Shown one piece after another: positions 52,205-59,880 of a stretch of 64,000 nt of DNA; position 1 is the first letter of the stretch, and each line of letters opens with the position of its first letter. This stretch comes from Thermohalobaculum sp039821125 (GTDB lineage: Bacteria > Pseudomonadota > Alphaproteobacteria > Rhodobacterales > Rhodobacteraceae): NCBI GenBank assembly GCA_039821125.1, contig JBCBOR010000010.1:20480-84479 (forward strand), written 5' to 3'. The position numbers and the translations under genes are program-made. The notes beneath the pieces were generated by a model that ran no database searches, was not told the DNA's origin, and was given only the letters and a program-made list of their open reading frames with translations.

Positions 52205-53578
52205 ATGAAGGATACGCCCTCGACTGCCCCGGACACCGCGATCGATCGCGCGCCTGGAACCGCAACGCCGAAAGGGTATATGCCGGGCTTTGGCAACGAT
52301 TTCGAAACCGAGGCTCTGCCCGGTGCCCTGCCGGTCGGGCGCAACTCGCCACGGCGCTGTGCCTATGGGCTTTATGCCGAGCAGCTCTCGGGCTCGCCCT
52401 TCACGGCGCCGCACGCAACGCTGGAACGGTCTTGGCTCTACCGCATTCGCCCCTCGGTGCGCCATGTCGGGCGGTTGGCGAAAATCCCGATGCCGCTTTG
52501 GATGAGCGCACCCAATGCGGTGCCTGATGTCATCTCGCTCGGCCAGTATCGCTGGGATCCGGTGCCGTTCCCGGTCGAGCCCGTGACCTTCCTGACCGGC
52601 ATGCGGACGATGACAACGGCGGGCGATGTGCGCACGCAGACAGGTATGGCCGCGCATGTCTATCTGGCCAATCAGAGCATGGGCGATGACTATTTCTACA
52701 ACGCCGATGGCGAGCTGCTGATCGTCCCGCAGATCGGGCGGCTGGCGATCTACACCGAATTTGGCAAGATCGAGCTTGAACCACTCGAGATCTGCATCCT
52801 GCCGCGCGGCATGGTCTTCAAGGTGGATCTGATCGACGAGACGGCGCGCGGGTTCGTGTGCGAGAACTACGGGGCCAAGTTCACTCTTCCGGGGCGCGGT
52901 CCGATTGGCGCGAACTGTCTGGCCAACCCGCGGGATTTCAAGACACCGACGGCGTGGTTCGAGGACCGCGACGATCCCTGCACTGTCACCATCAAGTGGT
53001 GCGGCGAGTTCCACCGCTCGGATATCGACCACGCGCCGCTGGATGTAGTGGCGTGGCATGGCAACTACGCACCGTATAAGTACGATCTCAGAACCTATGC
53101 CGCCGTGGGGTCAATCACCTTCGACCACCCGGACCCGTCGATCTTCACCGTGCTCACGGCGCCCACGGCGGAGGAGGGCACGGCCAACATTGATTTCGTG
53201 ATCTTCCCGCCGCGCTGGCTGCCACAGGAGAACACATTCCGCCCGCCCTGGTATCACAAGAACATCATGTCCGAGTTGATGGGCAACATCCATGGCCAGT
53301 ACGATGCGAAACCGCAGGGCTTCGTGCCGGGCGGGATCTCGTTGCACAACTGCATGCTGCCACATGGGCCGGACAATGACGCGTTCACCAAGGCGAGCTT
53401 TTCGACGGACGACCCGGTCTACCTCGCCGACACCATGGCCTTCATGTTCGAGACGCGTCTGCCGCAGATGGTGACCGAGTTTGCCGCCAGGGAGGCCCCG
53501 ATCCAGGACAACTATGTCGACTGCTGGGACGGGCTGAAAAAGCGTTTCAACGGCACACCCGAGGGTGATTGGTCCTGA
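52205..53578 (+). CDS. hmgA: homogentisate 1,2-dioxygenase
   Basis: 457 residues. It opens the homogentisate ring with a mononuclear iron in tyrosine/phenylalanine breakdown. Family motifs are GYMPGFGNDFETEALPGALP, YAEQLSGSPFTAPH, FPRG-like ILPRGMVFKVDL, the metal-binding region FRPPWYHKNIMSE and HNCMLPHGPDNDAF, and the ending NYVDCWDGLKKRF. ATG 52205 has AAGGAGC at about 7 bp. The other genes of the pathway (maleylacetoacetate isomerase, fumarylacetoacetase) are not in the window. It converges with the decarboxylase gene. Confidence 0.95.
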   Translation: MKDTPSTAPDTAIDRAPGTATPKGYMPGFGNDFETEALPGALPVGRNSPRRCAYGLYAEQLSGSPFTAPHATLERSWLYRIRPSVRHVGRLAKIPMPLWMSAPNAVPDVISLGQYRWDPVPFPVEPVTFLTGMRTMTTAGDVRTQTGMAAHVYLANQSMGDDYFYNADGELLIVPQIGRLAIYTEFGKIELEPLEICILPRGMVFKVDLIDETARGFVCENYGAKFTLPGRGPIGANCLANPRDFKTPTAWFEDRDDPCTVTIKWCGEFHRSDIDHAPLDVVAWHGNYAPYKYDLRTYAAVGSITFDHPDPSIFTVLTAPTAEEGTANIDFVIFPPRWLPQENTFRPPWYHKNIMSELMGNIHGQYDAKPQGFVPGGISLHNCMLPHGPDNDAFTKASFSTDDPVYLADTMAFMFETRLPQMVTEFAAREAPIQDNYVDCWDGLKKRFNGTPEGDWS

Positions 53579-53599
53579 CGCTTGCGGGCCTGGCGCCGC

Positions 53600-54919
53600 C
53601 TAGCGCGCCCGAAGCAGGTGGCGCACCGACGGGCTGTGCTTGATCTCGCCCAGCGTGGCATAGGCCTCGTGGTTCTTCTCGATGTCGGCGAGGTGGTAGA
53701 GGTAGTTGACCATCACGCCCCATGCGGTCTCGAGCCCGCGGGCGCTGTGATCGGCGCCGGGATTGATCCGCTCCAGCCGGGCCCCGTTGCCGAGGTGAAA
53801 GCGCGCAACCGGATCTGCCGCGCCGCCCTGTGACCCATGCGCCTCGACCAGATAGCGCGCGGCAATACCCGGCAGCTTCTCGACCGCATCCGCCATGGCC
53901 GCCCCTTCGATGGACCCATCGACCGGATCGAGCAAGGCGACCGCTGCCTGTTGCGCCTCGGTGAGTGCGCTCTCCTCGACCGAGCACTGAGCACGCGCCC
54001 ATCGGCGCAGGCCCGGTACGGGAGACAGCGTGACGAACGTGTCGAGGTTTTCGAACTGGCGGCGCAGTTCCTCGACCACCTGCTTGATCAGGAAGTTCCC
54101 GAACGAGACGCCGCGCAACCCGGGTTGGCAGTTGGATATCGAATAGAACACCGCGGTCGTGGCATCGCGCGGGTCCATCTCGTCGCGCCCTTCGGCCAGC
54201 ACGGGGCCAATCGCGTCCGGAATATCCCGGGCCAGCGCAACCTCGACGAAGATCAGCGGCTCGTTCGTCAAGGCGGGATGGAAGAACGCATAGAGCCGCC
54301 GGTCTCGCGCGGCCACGCGGCGGCGCAGATCGTCCCAACCGTTGATCTGGTGCACGGCCTCGTAGGCGATGATCTTCTCGAGAATTGCCGCAGGCGTCGA
54401 CCAGTCGATCGCGCGCAACTCGAGAAAGCCGCGGTTGAACCAAGAACTGAAGAGGTGATGGAAATCGCGATCCAGTTGCTTCAGGACCGGCTCATCGCGC
54501 AGGGATCGCAAGAGATCGGCGCGCATCGCGACCAGCGCGGCGGTGCCGCCCGGCACACGGTTCAGGCGGCGGATCAGTTCCTGGCTGCGTGGCTCGCAGG
54601 CAAAATGCAGATCGCGCGCTGTTGTGTCATCAGGTGCGCTCTGCCAGGCGTCGATTGACGCGGCCAGCAAAGCAAAGTCGACGCCGAAACGCGCATGTAG
54701 ATCGACGAAGAAGGCATGTTTCTCGTCGCGGTCGAGGCGCTGATAGCGCTCGAGGATCTCGCTGGCGAGCGCGAGGCCCGTCGCTTCCCCGGCACCTGTC
54801 AGCAGATCCTCGCATCGATTGGTCAGGGAGACCGGGCGCGCCTTGGCCCGGGTCATCAGCGATTCGCCCACTTCGGTGACGCGGGCCAGCAAGTCGTTAA
54901 GGATTTGCGGTGCCTTCAT
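53600..54919 (-). CDS. malonyl-CoA decarboxylase
   Basis: 439 residues from ATG 54919 (MKAPQILNDLLARV). The enzyme converts malonyl-CoA to acetyl-CoA. The N-terminal helical domain is followed by the GNAT-like catalytic domain: FFHPALTNEPLIFVEVALA, TTAVFYSISNCQPGLRGVSFGNFLIKQVVEEL, FVTLSPVPGLRRW, and RFHLGNGARLERINPGADHS with the conserved His. It is a stand-alone gene; no malonate transporter or ligase gene adjoins. A 420-bp region with the riboswitch of the divergent operon lies upstream. Confidence 0.92.
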   Translation of the reverse strand: MKAPQILNDLLARVTEVGESLMTRAKARPVSLTNRCEDLLTGAGEATGLALASEILERYQRLDRDEKHAFFVDLHARFGVDFALLAASIDAWQSAPDDTTARDLHFACEPRSQELIRRLNRVPGGTAALVAMRADLLRSLRDEPVLKQLDRDFHHLFSSWFNRGFLELRAIDWSTPAAILEKIIAYEAVHQINGWDDLRRRVAARDRRLYAFFHPALTNEPLIFVEVALARDIPDAIGPVLAEGRDEMDPRDATTAVFYSISNCQPGLRGVSFGNFLIKQVVEELRRQFENLDTFVTLSPVPGLRRWARAQCSVEESALTEAQQAAVALLDPVDGSIEGAAMADAVEKLPGIAARYLVEAHGSQGGAADPVARFHLGNGARLERINPGADHSARGLETAWGVMVNYLYHLADIEKNHEAYATLGEIKHSPSVRHLLRAR

Positions 54920-55153
54920 GGACCATGCTCCCGTAAGCGGCGCGCCGTGACCCTCTGACCACCGCTGCACTGCAGTATCGGGGTCAACCGCCCCGCCTGC
55001 AAGCGCCTGTCAAACACTGCGCAAAAAAGCAGCATAGGCGTGATTCCGACCAAAATTAGAGCGCCGGGGAACCTTCTGAGCTGATCGCGGGTGAAAGACA
55101 GCCCCTCCCATTGACCGCAGCGTGGAAATAGCGCCTGCTGCTCGGCGCAGGCC
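54920..55153. other. divergent upstream region before the riboswitch
   Basis: No gene seen. It must hold the promoters for the decarboxylase (minus) and for the guanidine operon (plus). An AT-richer patch lies around 55010-55060. A TTGACC at about 55114 has no good -10 partner at 16-18 bp, so no promoter is called. Confidence 0.4.
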
Positions 55154-55257
55154 GACTAGGGTTCCGCCTTCCCCCGAAGGGCTGGTCCGAGAGTTGGCGC
55201 CGCAGCGGCAAACTCCGGCTGCGGTACACGGCGGGACAAAATCCCGGGAGGAACCCT
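55154..55257 (+). promoter_or_regulatory. guanidine-I (ykkC subtype 1) riboswitch
   Basis: The three conserved blocks of the class are present in order: CTAGGGTTCC (55156-55165), CTGGTCCGAGAG (55182-55193) and ACACGGCGGGACAAAA (from 55226) leading into TCCCGGGAG. Helices seen: CCTTC/GAAGG (55167-55171/55176-55180); CCGCAGC/GCTGCGG (55200-55206/55218-55224); CGGGA/TCCCG (55232-55236/55242-55246) around the conserved CAAAA loop. In addition GGAACCCT (55250-55257) is the exact complement of AGGGTTCC (55158-55165), possibly a closing or switching helix. The leader ends 82 bp before the binding-protein start. The class binds guanidinium and usually turns genes on. Confidence 0.9.
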
Positions 55258-55339
55258 GCGCCGCGATTGCCGCGTCTTCCTCTGTTCCGCGCGCGGCATC
55301 CCGCCCGGCGTCATGCGGAACATGAACGGGAGAGAGAGC

Positions 55340-56398
55340 GTGAAACTGAGATCTCTGATTGCCGCCGTGTTCGCCGCGTCTGTCGCCATGGGTGCGACCG
55401 CCGCGACCGCCGAAGAGAAAACCGAGTTCAAGGTCGCCTGGTCGATCTATGTGGGCTGGATGCCGTGGGGCTATCTCGCTGACAGCGGGATCATGGACAA
55501 GTGGGCCGACAAGTACGGCATCGATGTCGAGATCGTGCAGATCAACGACTATGTGGAATCGATCAACCTCTACACCGCGGGTCAATTCGACGGGGTCAGC
55601 GCCACGAACATGGATACGCTGTCGATCCCGGCAGGCGGCGGCGTTGATACGACCGCGCTGATCGTAGGTGATTTCTCGAATGGTAATGACGCGATCATCC
55701 TGAAAGGCGAGGGTGCGCTGGCGGATCTGAAGGGCAAGCCGGTCAATCTGGTCGAACTGTCAGTTTCGCACTACCTGCTTGCGCGCGGATTGGACAGTGT
55801 CGGGCTGACCGAGGCCGATCTCGACAAGGTGATCAACACCTCGGATGCGGACATGATCGCCGCCTATGGCACGAGTGATGTCCAAGCCGTCGTGACCTGG
55901 AACCCACTGGTCTCGACGATCATGGAGCAGCCCGGCGCGAACAAGCTGTTCGATTCGTCCGACATCCCGGGCGAGATCATCGACATGATGGTGGTCAACA
56001 CCGAGACGCTGGCGGACAATCCCAACTTCGGCAAGGCGCTGGTCGGCGCGTGGTACGAGGTGATGGCGCTGATGGAAGCGGGTGACGAAGCCGCGCTGAC
56101 GGCGATGGCCGAGGCATCCGGTACGGATCTGGCCGGGTACAAGGCACAGCTCGCTTCGACCGAGATGTTCTGGAAACCTGCCGATGCGGTGGCCTTTGTC
56201 GAAAGTGCGGAATTGCCGACAACCATGGTCAACGTCGCGGAGTTCCTGTTCGACAAGGGCATCCTTGGCGAAGGCGCGCCGAGCGCGGATTTTGTCGGGG
56301 TCGCCTATCCCGATGGGTCCACCACGGGCGATCCGGCCAATGTGAAGTTGCACTATGACACCAGCTTCATGAAGATGGCTGCGGACGGCGCGCTCTGA
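55340..56398 (+). CDS. periplasmic substrate-binding protein of the guanidine-regulated ABC transporter
   Basis: 352 residues from GTG 55340, which follows GGGAGAGAGAG; ATG 55313 and 55322 are in frame but less well placed. Signal peptide KLRSLIAAVFAASVAMGATAATA. The mature protein has the NrtA/TauA/NMT1-like fold pattern (VAWSIYVGWMPWGYLADSGI, INLYTAGQFDGVSATNMDTL, VNLVELSVSHYLLARGLDSV). Homologues are often labelled putative urea transporters. Under a guanidine-I riboswitch and next to a GdmH-like hydrolase, guanidine is the likely ligand. The aromatic N-terminal segment (Trp and Tyr cluster) could form a cation-binding cage. Confidence 0.85.
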   Translation: MKLRSLIAAVFAASVAMGATAATAEEKTEFKVAWSIYVGWMPWGYLADSGIMDKWADKYGIDVEIVQINDYVESINLYTAGQFDGVSATNMDTLSIPAGGGVDTTALIVGDFSNGNDAIILKGEGALADLKGKPVNLVELSVSHYLLARGLDSVGLTEADLDKVINTSDADMIAAYGTSDVQAVVTWNPLVSTIMEQPGANKLFDSSDIPGEIIDMMVVNTETLADNPNFGKALVGAWYEVMALMEAGDEAALTAMAEASGTDLAGYKAQLASTEMFWKPADAVAFVESAELPTTMVNVAEFLFDKGILGEGAPSADFVGVAYPDGSTTGDPANVKLHYDTSFMKMAADGAL

Positions 56399-56400
56399 GC

Positions 56401-56433
56401 TTCAGCGAGGGTGCGTCACGGACGCACCCTACG
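56401..56433. repeat. 33-bp palindromic intergenic repeat, copy 2
   Basis: Identical over 33 bp to 2911-2943; arms 56408-56417 and 56421-56430, loop ACG. It begins 2 bp after the binding-protein stop and ends 11 bp before the permease start. The permease ribosome site (GAGG, 56433-56436) abuts the hairpin. Hairpins between binding-protein and permease genes commonly stabilise the upstream mRNA and lower downstream expression. Confidence 0.9.
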
Positions 56434-56444
56434 AGGCCCCTCCG

Positions 56445-57260
56445 ATGCGGTGGATCAATCGAAAGCCGGGACGGCCGCTGGGCTGGATCCTTCTGCTGCT
56501 GCCCTTCCTGGCGGTGCTGGCAGCCTATACCATCGCGTCGGACATCCGCCGGGCCGAGAACCCGCGGGACAAGCTGTTGCCGGCCCCCGCCGCAATTGTC
56601 GAGACAGCGCAGCGGGTGCTGACCCAGCCAGACAAGCGCTCGGGCAAGATCCTGTTCTGGTCAGACACTGCGATCAGCCTGCAGCGGCTGGCGATCGGGG
56701 TCGGGATCGCCGCGCTGATCGGGCTTCTCATCGGCATGGCGATCGGGTTGTTGCCCTATGTGCGATCTACTCTGGCCGGTTTCGTGGGCGTCTTGTCCAT
56801 GGTCCCGCCGCTGGCGATCCTGCCGATCCTGTTCATCATCTTCGGTCTGGGCGAGGTCTCGAAGATCGCGCTGATCGCCGTCGGCATCACGCCGTTCCTG
56901 ATCCGGGACATGAGCCTCAGGGTACTGGAGATCCCGTCCGAGATGATGGTCAAGGCCCAGACGCTTGGTGCGACCTCGTTCGTCATCGCTCTGCGGGTCG
57001 CGCTGCCACAGATCCTGCCGCGGTTGATCCAGTCGGTACGTTTGTCGCTGGGTCCCGCATGGCTGTTCCTGATCGCGGCGGAGGCGATCGCGTCGGACGC
57101 AGGGCTCGGCTACCGGATCTTCCTGGTGCGCCGCTATCTCGCGATGGACATCATCCTGACCTATGTCGTCTGGATCACGCTGCTGGCCTTCCTGATCGAC
57201 TACGGGCTGAAGACGCTGGGCGAGCGGGCCTTCCCATGGTTCGGGAAGGGCGGGCTATGA
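56445..57260 (+). CDS. ABC transporter permease (putative guanidine importer)
   Basis: 271 residues, about six membrane segments. The cytoplasmic loop SEMMVKAQTLGATSFVIALRVALPQILPRL carries the EAA-type motif contacting the ATPase. The N-terminal part IASDIRRAENPRDKLLPAPAAIVETA is typical of taurine/nitrate/urea-type (SsuC/NrtB) permeases. The stop overlaps the ATPase start by 4 bp (ATGA). Import of guanidine is inferred from the riboswitch and neighbours. Confidence 0.88.
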   Translation: MRWINRKPGRPLGWILLLLPFLAVLAAYTIASDIRRAENPRDKLLPAPAAIVETAQRVLTQPDKRSGKILFWSDTAISLQRLAIGVGIAALIGLLIGMAIGLLPYVRSTLAGFVGVLSMVPPLAILPILFIIFGLGEVSKIALIAVGITPFLIRDMSLRVLEIPSEMMVKAQTLGATSFVIALRVALPQILPRLIQSVRLSLGPAWLFLIAAEAIASDAGLGYRIFLVRRYLAMDIILTYVVWITLLAFLIDYGLKTLGERAFPWFGKGGL

Positions 57261-58027
57261 GCTTCGTCGAGGTTCGCGATGTCGAGAAGCGCTATGGGGC
57301 GCGGCCGATCATCACCAATGTCAATCTGGATGTGCCCCAGGGCGCGTTCATCTCGGTCGTCGGCGCGTCGGGCTGTGGCAAGTCCACCTTCCTGCGGCTG
57401 TTGCTGGCCAAGGAGATGCCGACCAAGGGCACGATCCGGCTGGCAGGCGCGGAACCGGCGCGCGAGCCGGGCCTCGACCGCGGCATCGTCTTCCAGCGTT
57501 ACTCGGTCTTCCCGCACATGACGGTCGAGGACAACATCGTGGCGGGCGAGAGTTTCTCGGCCAACACGCTCGGCCGGTTTTTCGGGACACAACTCAAAGA
57601 GGCCCGCGAACGGGCACAGGAGGTGCTGGACCGGATCGGGCTCGGGCATATGGCCAAGGCATATCCGGCAGCGCTCTCGGGCGGGATGCAGCAGCGGCTT
57701 GCCATCGCGCAGGCGCTGATGGACAAGCCCAAGCTGCTGCTGCTGGACGAGCCGTTCGGTGCGCTCGATCCCGGCACCAAGCTGTCGATGCATGCCTTCC
57801 TTGAAGACCTGCGCAACGAGACGGGGATGACCGTCTTCATGGTCACCCATGACCTGGAAGAAGCGTTCAAGCTTGGCGACCGCGTGATCGTTTTCGACAA
57901 ACCGACATGGGATGTGCCGGACCCGGACATGATCGGGGCGACCATCACCTATGATTTTGACGCCAGAGACGGGGGCATCCCGTTCCAGACGATGCTGGAG
58001 GAAACCAATGTTTTTCGGGCAACCTAG
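57257..58027 (+). CDS. ABC transporter ATP-binding protein (putative guanidine importer)
   Basis: 256 residues. Walker A SVVGASGCGKSTFLRL, Q-loop IVFQRYSVFPHMT, signature ALSGGMQQRLAIAQAL, Walker B KLLLLDEPFGALDPG, switch His VTHDLEEAF. SsuB/NrtD-like with a short C-terminal extension (about 40 residues after VIVFDKP) ending FQTMLEETNVFRAT. The last 20 bp overlap the start of the hydrolase gene in another frame, so translation of transporter and enzyme is coupled. Confidence 0.92.
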   Translation: MSFVEVRDVEKRYGARPIITNVNLDVPQGAFISVVGASGCGKSTFLRLLLAKEMPTKGTIRLAGAEPAREPGLDRGIVFQRYSVFPHMTVEDNIVAGESFSANTLGRFFGTQLKEARERAQEVLDRIGLGHMAKAYPAALSGGMQQRLAIAQALMDKPKLLLLDEPFGALDPGTKLSMHAFLEDLRNETGMTVFMVTHDLEEAFKLGDRVIVFDKPTWDVPDPDMIGATITYDFDARDGGIPFQTMLEETNVFRAT

Positions 58028-59273
58028 ACGCACCGCCTCGCACCACCCTGCGGATGCGCGCCGCGATGAGAAGCGCCATCACCACCCCGACCTCAGCAAG
58101 CTGCAGGGCTGGAAGGCTGCGCGGGCCGAGGCGGATATCCCCGAGAGCGAGTGGAAGAAGGAACGGGCCTGGGCGCTGCGCATGGGCCTGACCGCCGCCG
58201 ACAGCATCGAGGATCGTACCATCCCGACCTTCGCGCGGGGCGAGCTGCCGCACTATGCCGGGATCAACACCTTCCTGAAGGCGCCCTATGTCGAGGATGT
58301 GCAGGATGTCGGCCTTTACGACGCGACGGTGCTGGGCGCGCCGTTCGACGGCGGAACGACCTATCGGCCCGGCACCCGGTTCGGGCCGCAGGGCGTGCGC
58401 AAGATCTCGGCGCTCTACAACCCGTACAACTACGAGATCGCGGTCGATCTGCGTGAGCAGATGAGCCTTTGCGACGCGGGCGATATCTTCACCATTCCGG
58501 GGAACATCGAGAAGACCTTCGATCAGATCAGCCGCGCGGTCAGCCACGTGTTCTCGTCGGGCTCACTGCCGATCATCATCGGCGGGGATCACTCCATCGG
58601 GTTTCCATGCGTGCGCGGCATCGCCGAGTGTACGTCCAAGACCATCGGCATCGTTCACTTCGACCGGCACGCGGACATTCAGGAAAAGGATCTGGACGAG
58701 CGGATGCACACGACGCCGTGGTTCCACTCGACCAATCTGCCGAACGTGCCCGCAAAGAACCTCGTGCAGGTCGGCATCGGCGGCTGGCAGGTCCCGCGCG
58801 AAGGCGTGAAGATCGCGCGCGAGCGCAACACCAACATCATCACCATGTCGGACATGGAGGAGTTGGGCATCGACAAGACCGCCGAGATGGCGCTCGAGAT
58901 GGCCTGGGACGGCGCGGACATGGTCTACATGTCCTTCGACATCGACAGCATCGACTGCGGGTTCGTGCCGGGGACAGGCTGGCCCGAGCCGGGCGGGTTC
59001 CTGCCGCGCGAGGCGCTGGCACTGGCGTCCAAGGTCGCTGCGGAGGGGATCTGCGGCATGGAACTGGTCGAGGTCTCGCCGCCCTATGACACATCCGACA
59101 TCACCGCGCTGATGGGCACACGGGTGATCGTCGATGTGCTGGGGTCGATGGTCTCGGCAGGAACACTCGGCAAGCATCGCGGCCATATCGACAAGCCGGT
59201 GACGCATGAGATGGGCGACTATGACGAGGCCCGCGACGGCAAGCGCTGGACGACCCGGGCGACGCAGAAATGA
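58008..59273 (+). CDS. ureohydrolase-family enzyme, probable Ni-dependent guanidine hydrolase (GdmH-like)
   Basis: 421 residues from ATG 58008 with GGAGG 7 bp upstream. Arginase/agmatinase fold: IIIGGDHSIGFP (His195), VHFDRHADIQ (Asp219, His221, Asp223) and SFDIDSIDCGFVPG (Asp311, Asp313) provide the two-metal site. Agmatinases have DAH in the second motif; here it is DRH. Also, 100 residues precede the catalytic core, with His-rich HHHPD at 24-28, giving a longer enzyme than agmatinase (about 310). Both fit the guanidine hydrolase group (Synechocystis Sll1077), which makes urea and ammonia from guanidine. Riboswitch and transporter context agree. Annotation as agmatinase is the main alternative. 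Confidence 0.75.
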   Translation: MFFGQPRRTASHHPADARRDEKRHHHPDLSKLQGWKAARAEADIPESEWKKERAWALRMGLTAADSIEDRTIPTFARGELPHYAGINTFLKAPYVEDVQDVGLYDATVLGAPFDGGTTYRPGTRFGPQGVRKISALYNPYNYEIAVDLREQMSLCDAGDIFTIPGNIEKTFDQISRAVSHVFSSGSLPIIIGGDHSIGFPCVRGIAECTSKTIGIVHFDRHADIQEKDLDERMHTTPWFHSTNLPNVPAKNLVQVGIGGWQVPREGVKIARERNTNIITMSDMEELGIDKTAEMALEMAWDGADMVYMSFDIDSIDCGFVPGTGWPEPGGFLPREALALASKVAAEGICGMELVEVSPPYDTSDITALMGTRVIVDVLGSMVSAGTLGKHRGHIDKPVTHEMGDYDEARDGKRWTTRATQK

Positions 59274-59309
59274 TTGGGTTCCTGGCGATGGGCGCCCCCG
59301 ACATTTTGT

Positions 59310-59386
59310 CCATACACCTGCCATACGCTTGCGGGACAGGTGCGGTACGGATGCCATACCCGAGCCATACGCTTGCCATACAGGGT
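59310..59386. repeat. seven-unit 11-bp tandem repeat
   Basis: Units start every 11 bp at 59310, 59321, 59332, 59343, 59354, 59365 and 59376. Five begin CCATAC; the third and fourth are diverged (CGGGACAGGTG, CGGTACGGATG). Consensus CCATACGCTTG, with units 2 and 6 identical to it. The array lies between the hydrolase stop and the His-rich protein gene, ending 26 bp before its start codon. An 11-bp period places each unit on nearly the same face of the helix. Confidence 0.8.
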
Positions 59387-59412
59387 GGATTCCAGCTTGA
59401 AGGGGGTCTCTG

Positions 59413-59865
59413 ATGCCGCACGACCATCCGCACGATCATGGGCACAGCCATCCGCACGACCACGGGCACGGCCACAACCATGCCCATGGCGACCACCTGC
59501 ACAGCCATATGCACGCGCCCGATGAAGCCGCCGAACTGCAGGTGCTGGCGACGCAGTTTATTGATGGATTTCGCGAGGCGAAGGACAAGATGTCGTATCT
59601 TCGGCTCGCCGGAGTACCACTGGAGCGCCCCGATGGCGATGGCCCGTCCCTGAAGCTGGTGGATGTCGAGCTTGTCACGGACTGGCAGGTCGGCACGGCC
59701 TCGCCGTCATTTGGCTCGCGGGAGCTGAGCTATCTGCCGTTCCCGGGCGAGATGGTGACCGAGCGCACGAACATGCACTTCATCTATGTCTCGCTCGAGC
59801 GTAAGTCCTTGTGGGATTTGAGAGATTTCCTGCGAGAGCGCGCCGAGAGCGGCGCGATCGCCTGA
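59413..59865 (+). CDS. histidine-rich protein, putative nickel-binding accessory factor
   Basis: 150 residues from ATG 59413 with AAGGGGG 7 bp upstream. Sixteen of the first 34 residues are His, alternating with Asp, Gly, Ser and Pro (MPHDHPHDHGHSHPHDHGHG and on), as in nickel-storing tails of HypB, UreE or SlyD. The remaining 115 residues (ELQVLATQFIDGFREAKDKM...VTDWQVGTASPSFGSRELSY) match no domain I can name. GdmH enzymes need nickel and accessory proteins, so a dedicated metal donor is a reasonable inference. The gene is last in the operon, convergent with the racemase gene. No hydrogenase or urease genes are nearby. Confidence 0.7.
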   Translation: MPHDHPHDHGHSHPHDHGHGHNHAHGDHLHSHMHAPDEAAELQVLATQFIDGFREAKDKMSYLRLAGVPLERPDGDGPSLKLVDVELVTDWQVGTASPSFGSRELSYLPFPGEMVTERTNMHFIYVSLERKSLWDLRDFLRERAESGAIA

Positions 59866-59880
59866 CAATCCGGGCCGTTT

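Noticed and set aside
58008..59273. Plain agmatinase in polyamine metabolism
   Set aside because: Guanidine-I riboswitch, transporter, DRH motif and long N-terminus fit guanidine hydrolase better; kept only as an alternative.
59310..59386. CRISPR array or direct-repeat integration site
   Set aside because: Units are only 11 bp with no spacers; no cas gene or integrase is in the window.
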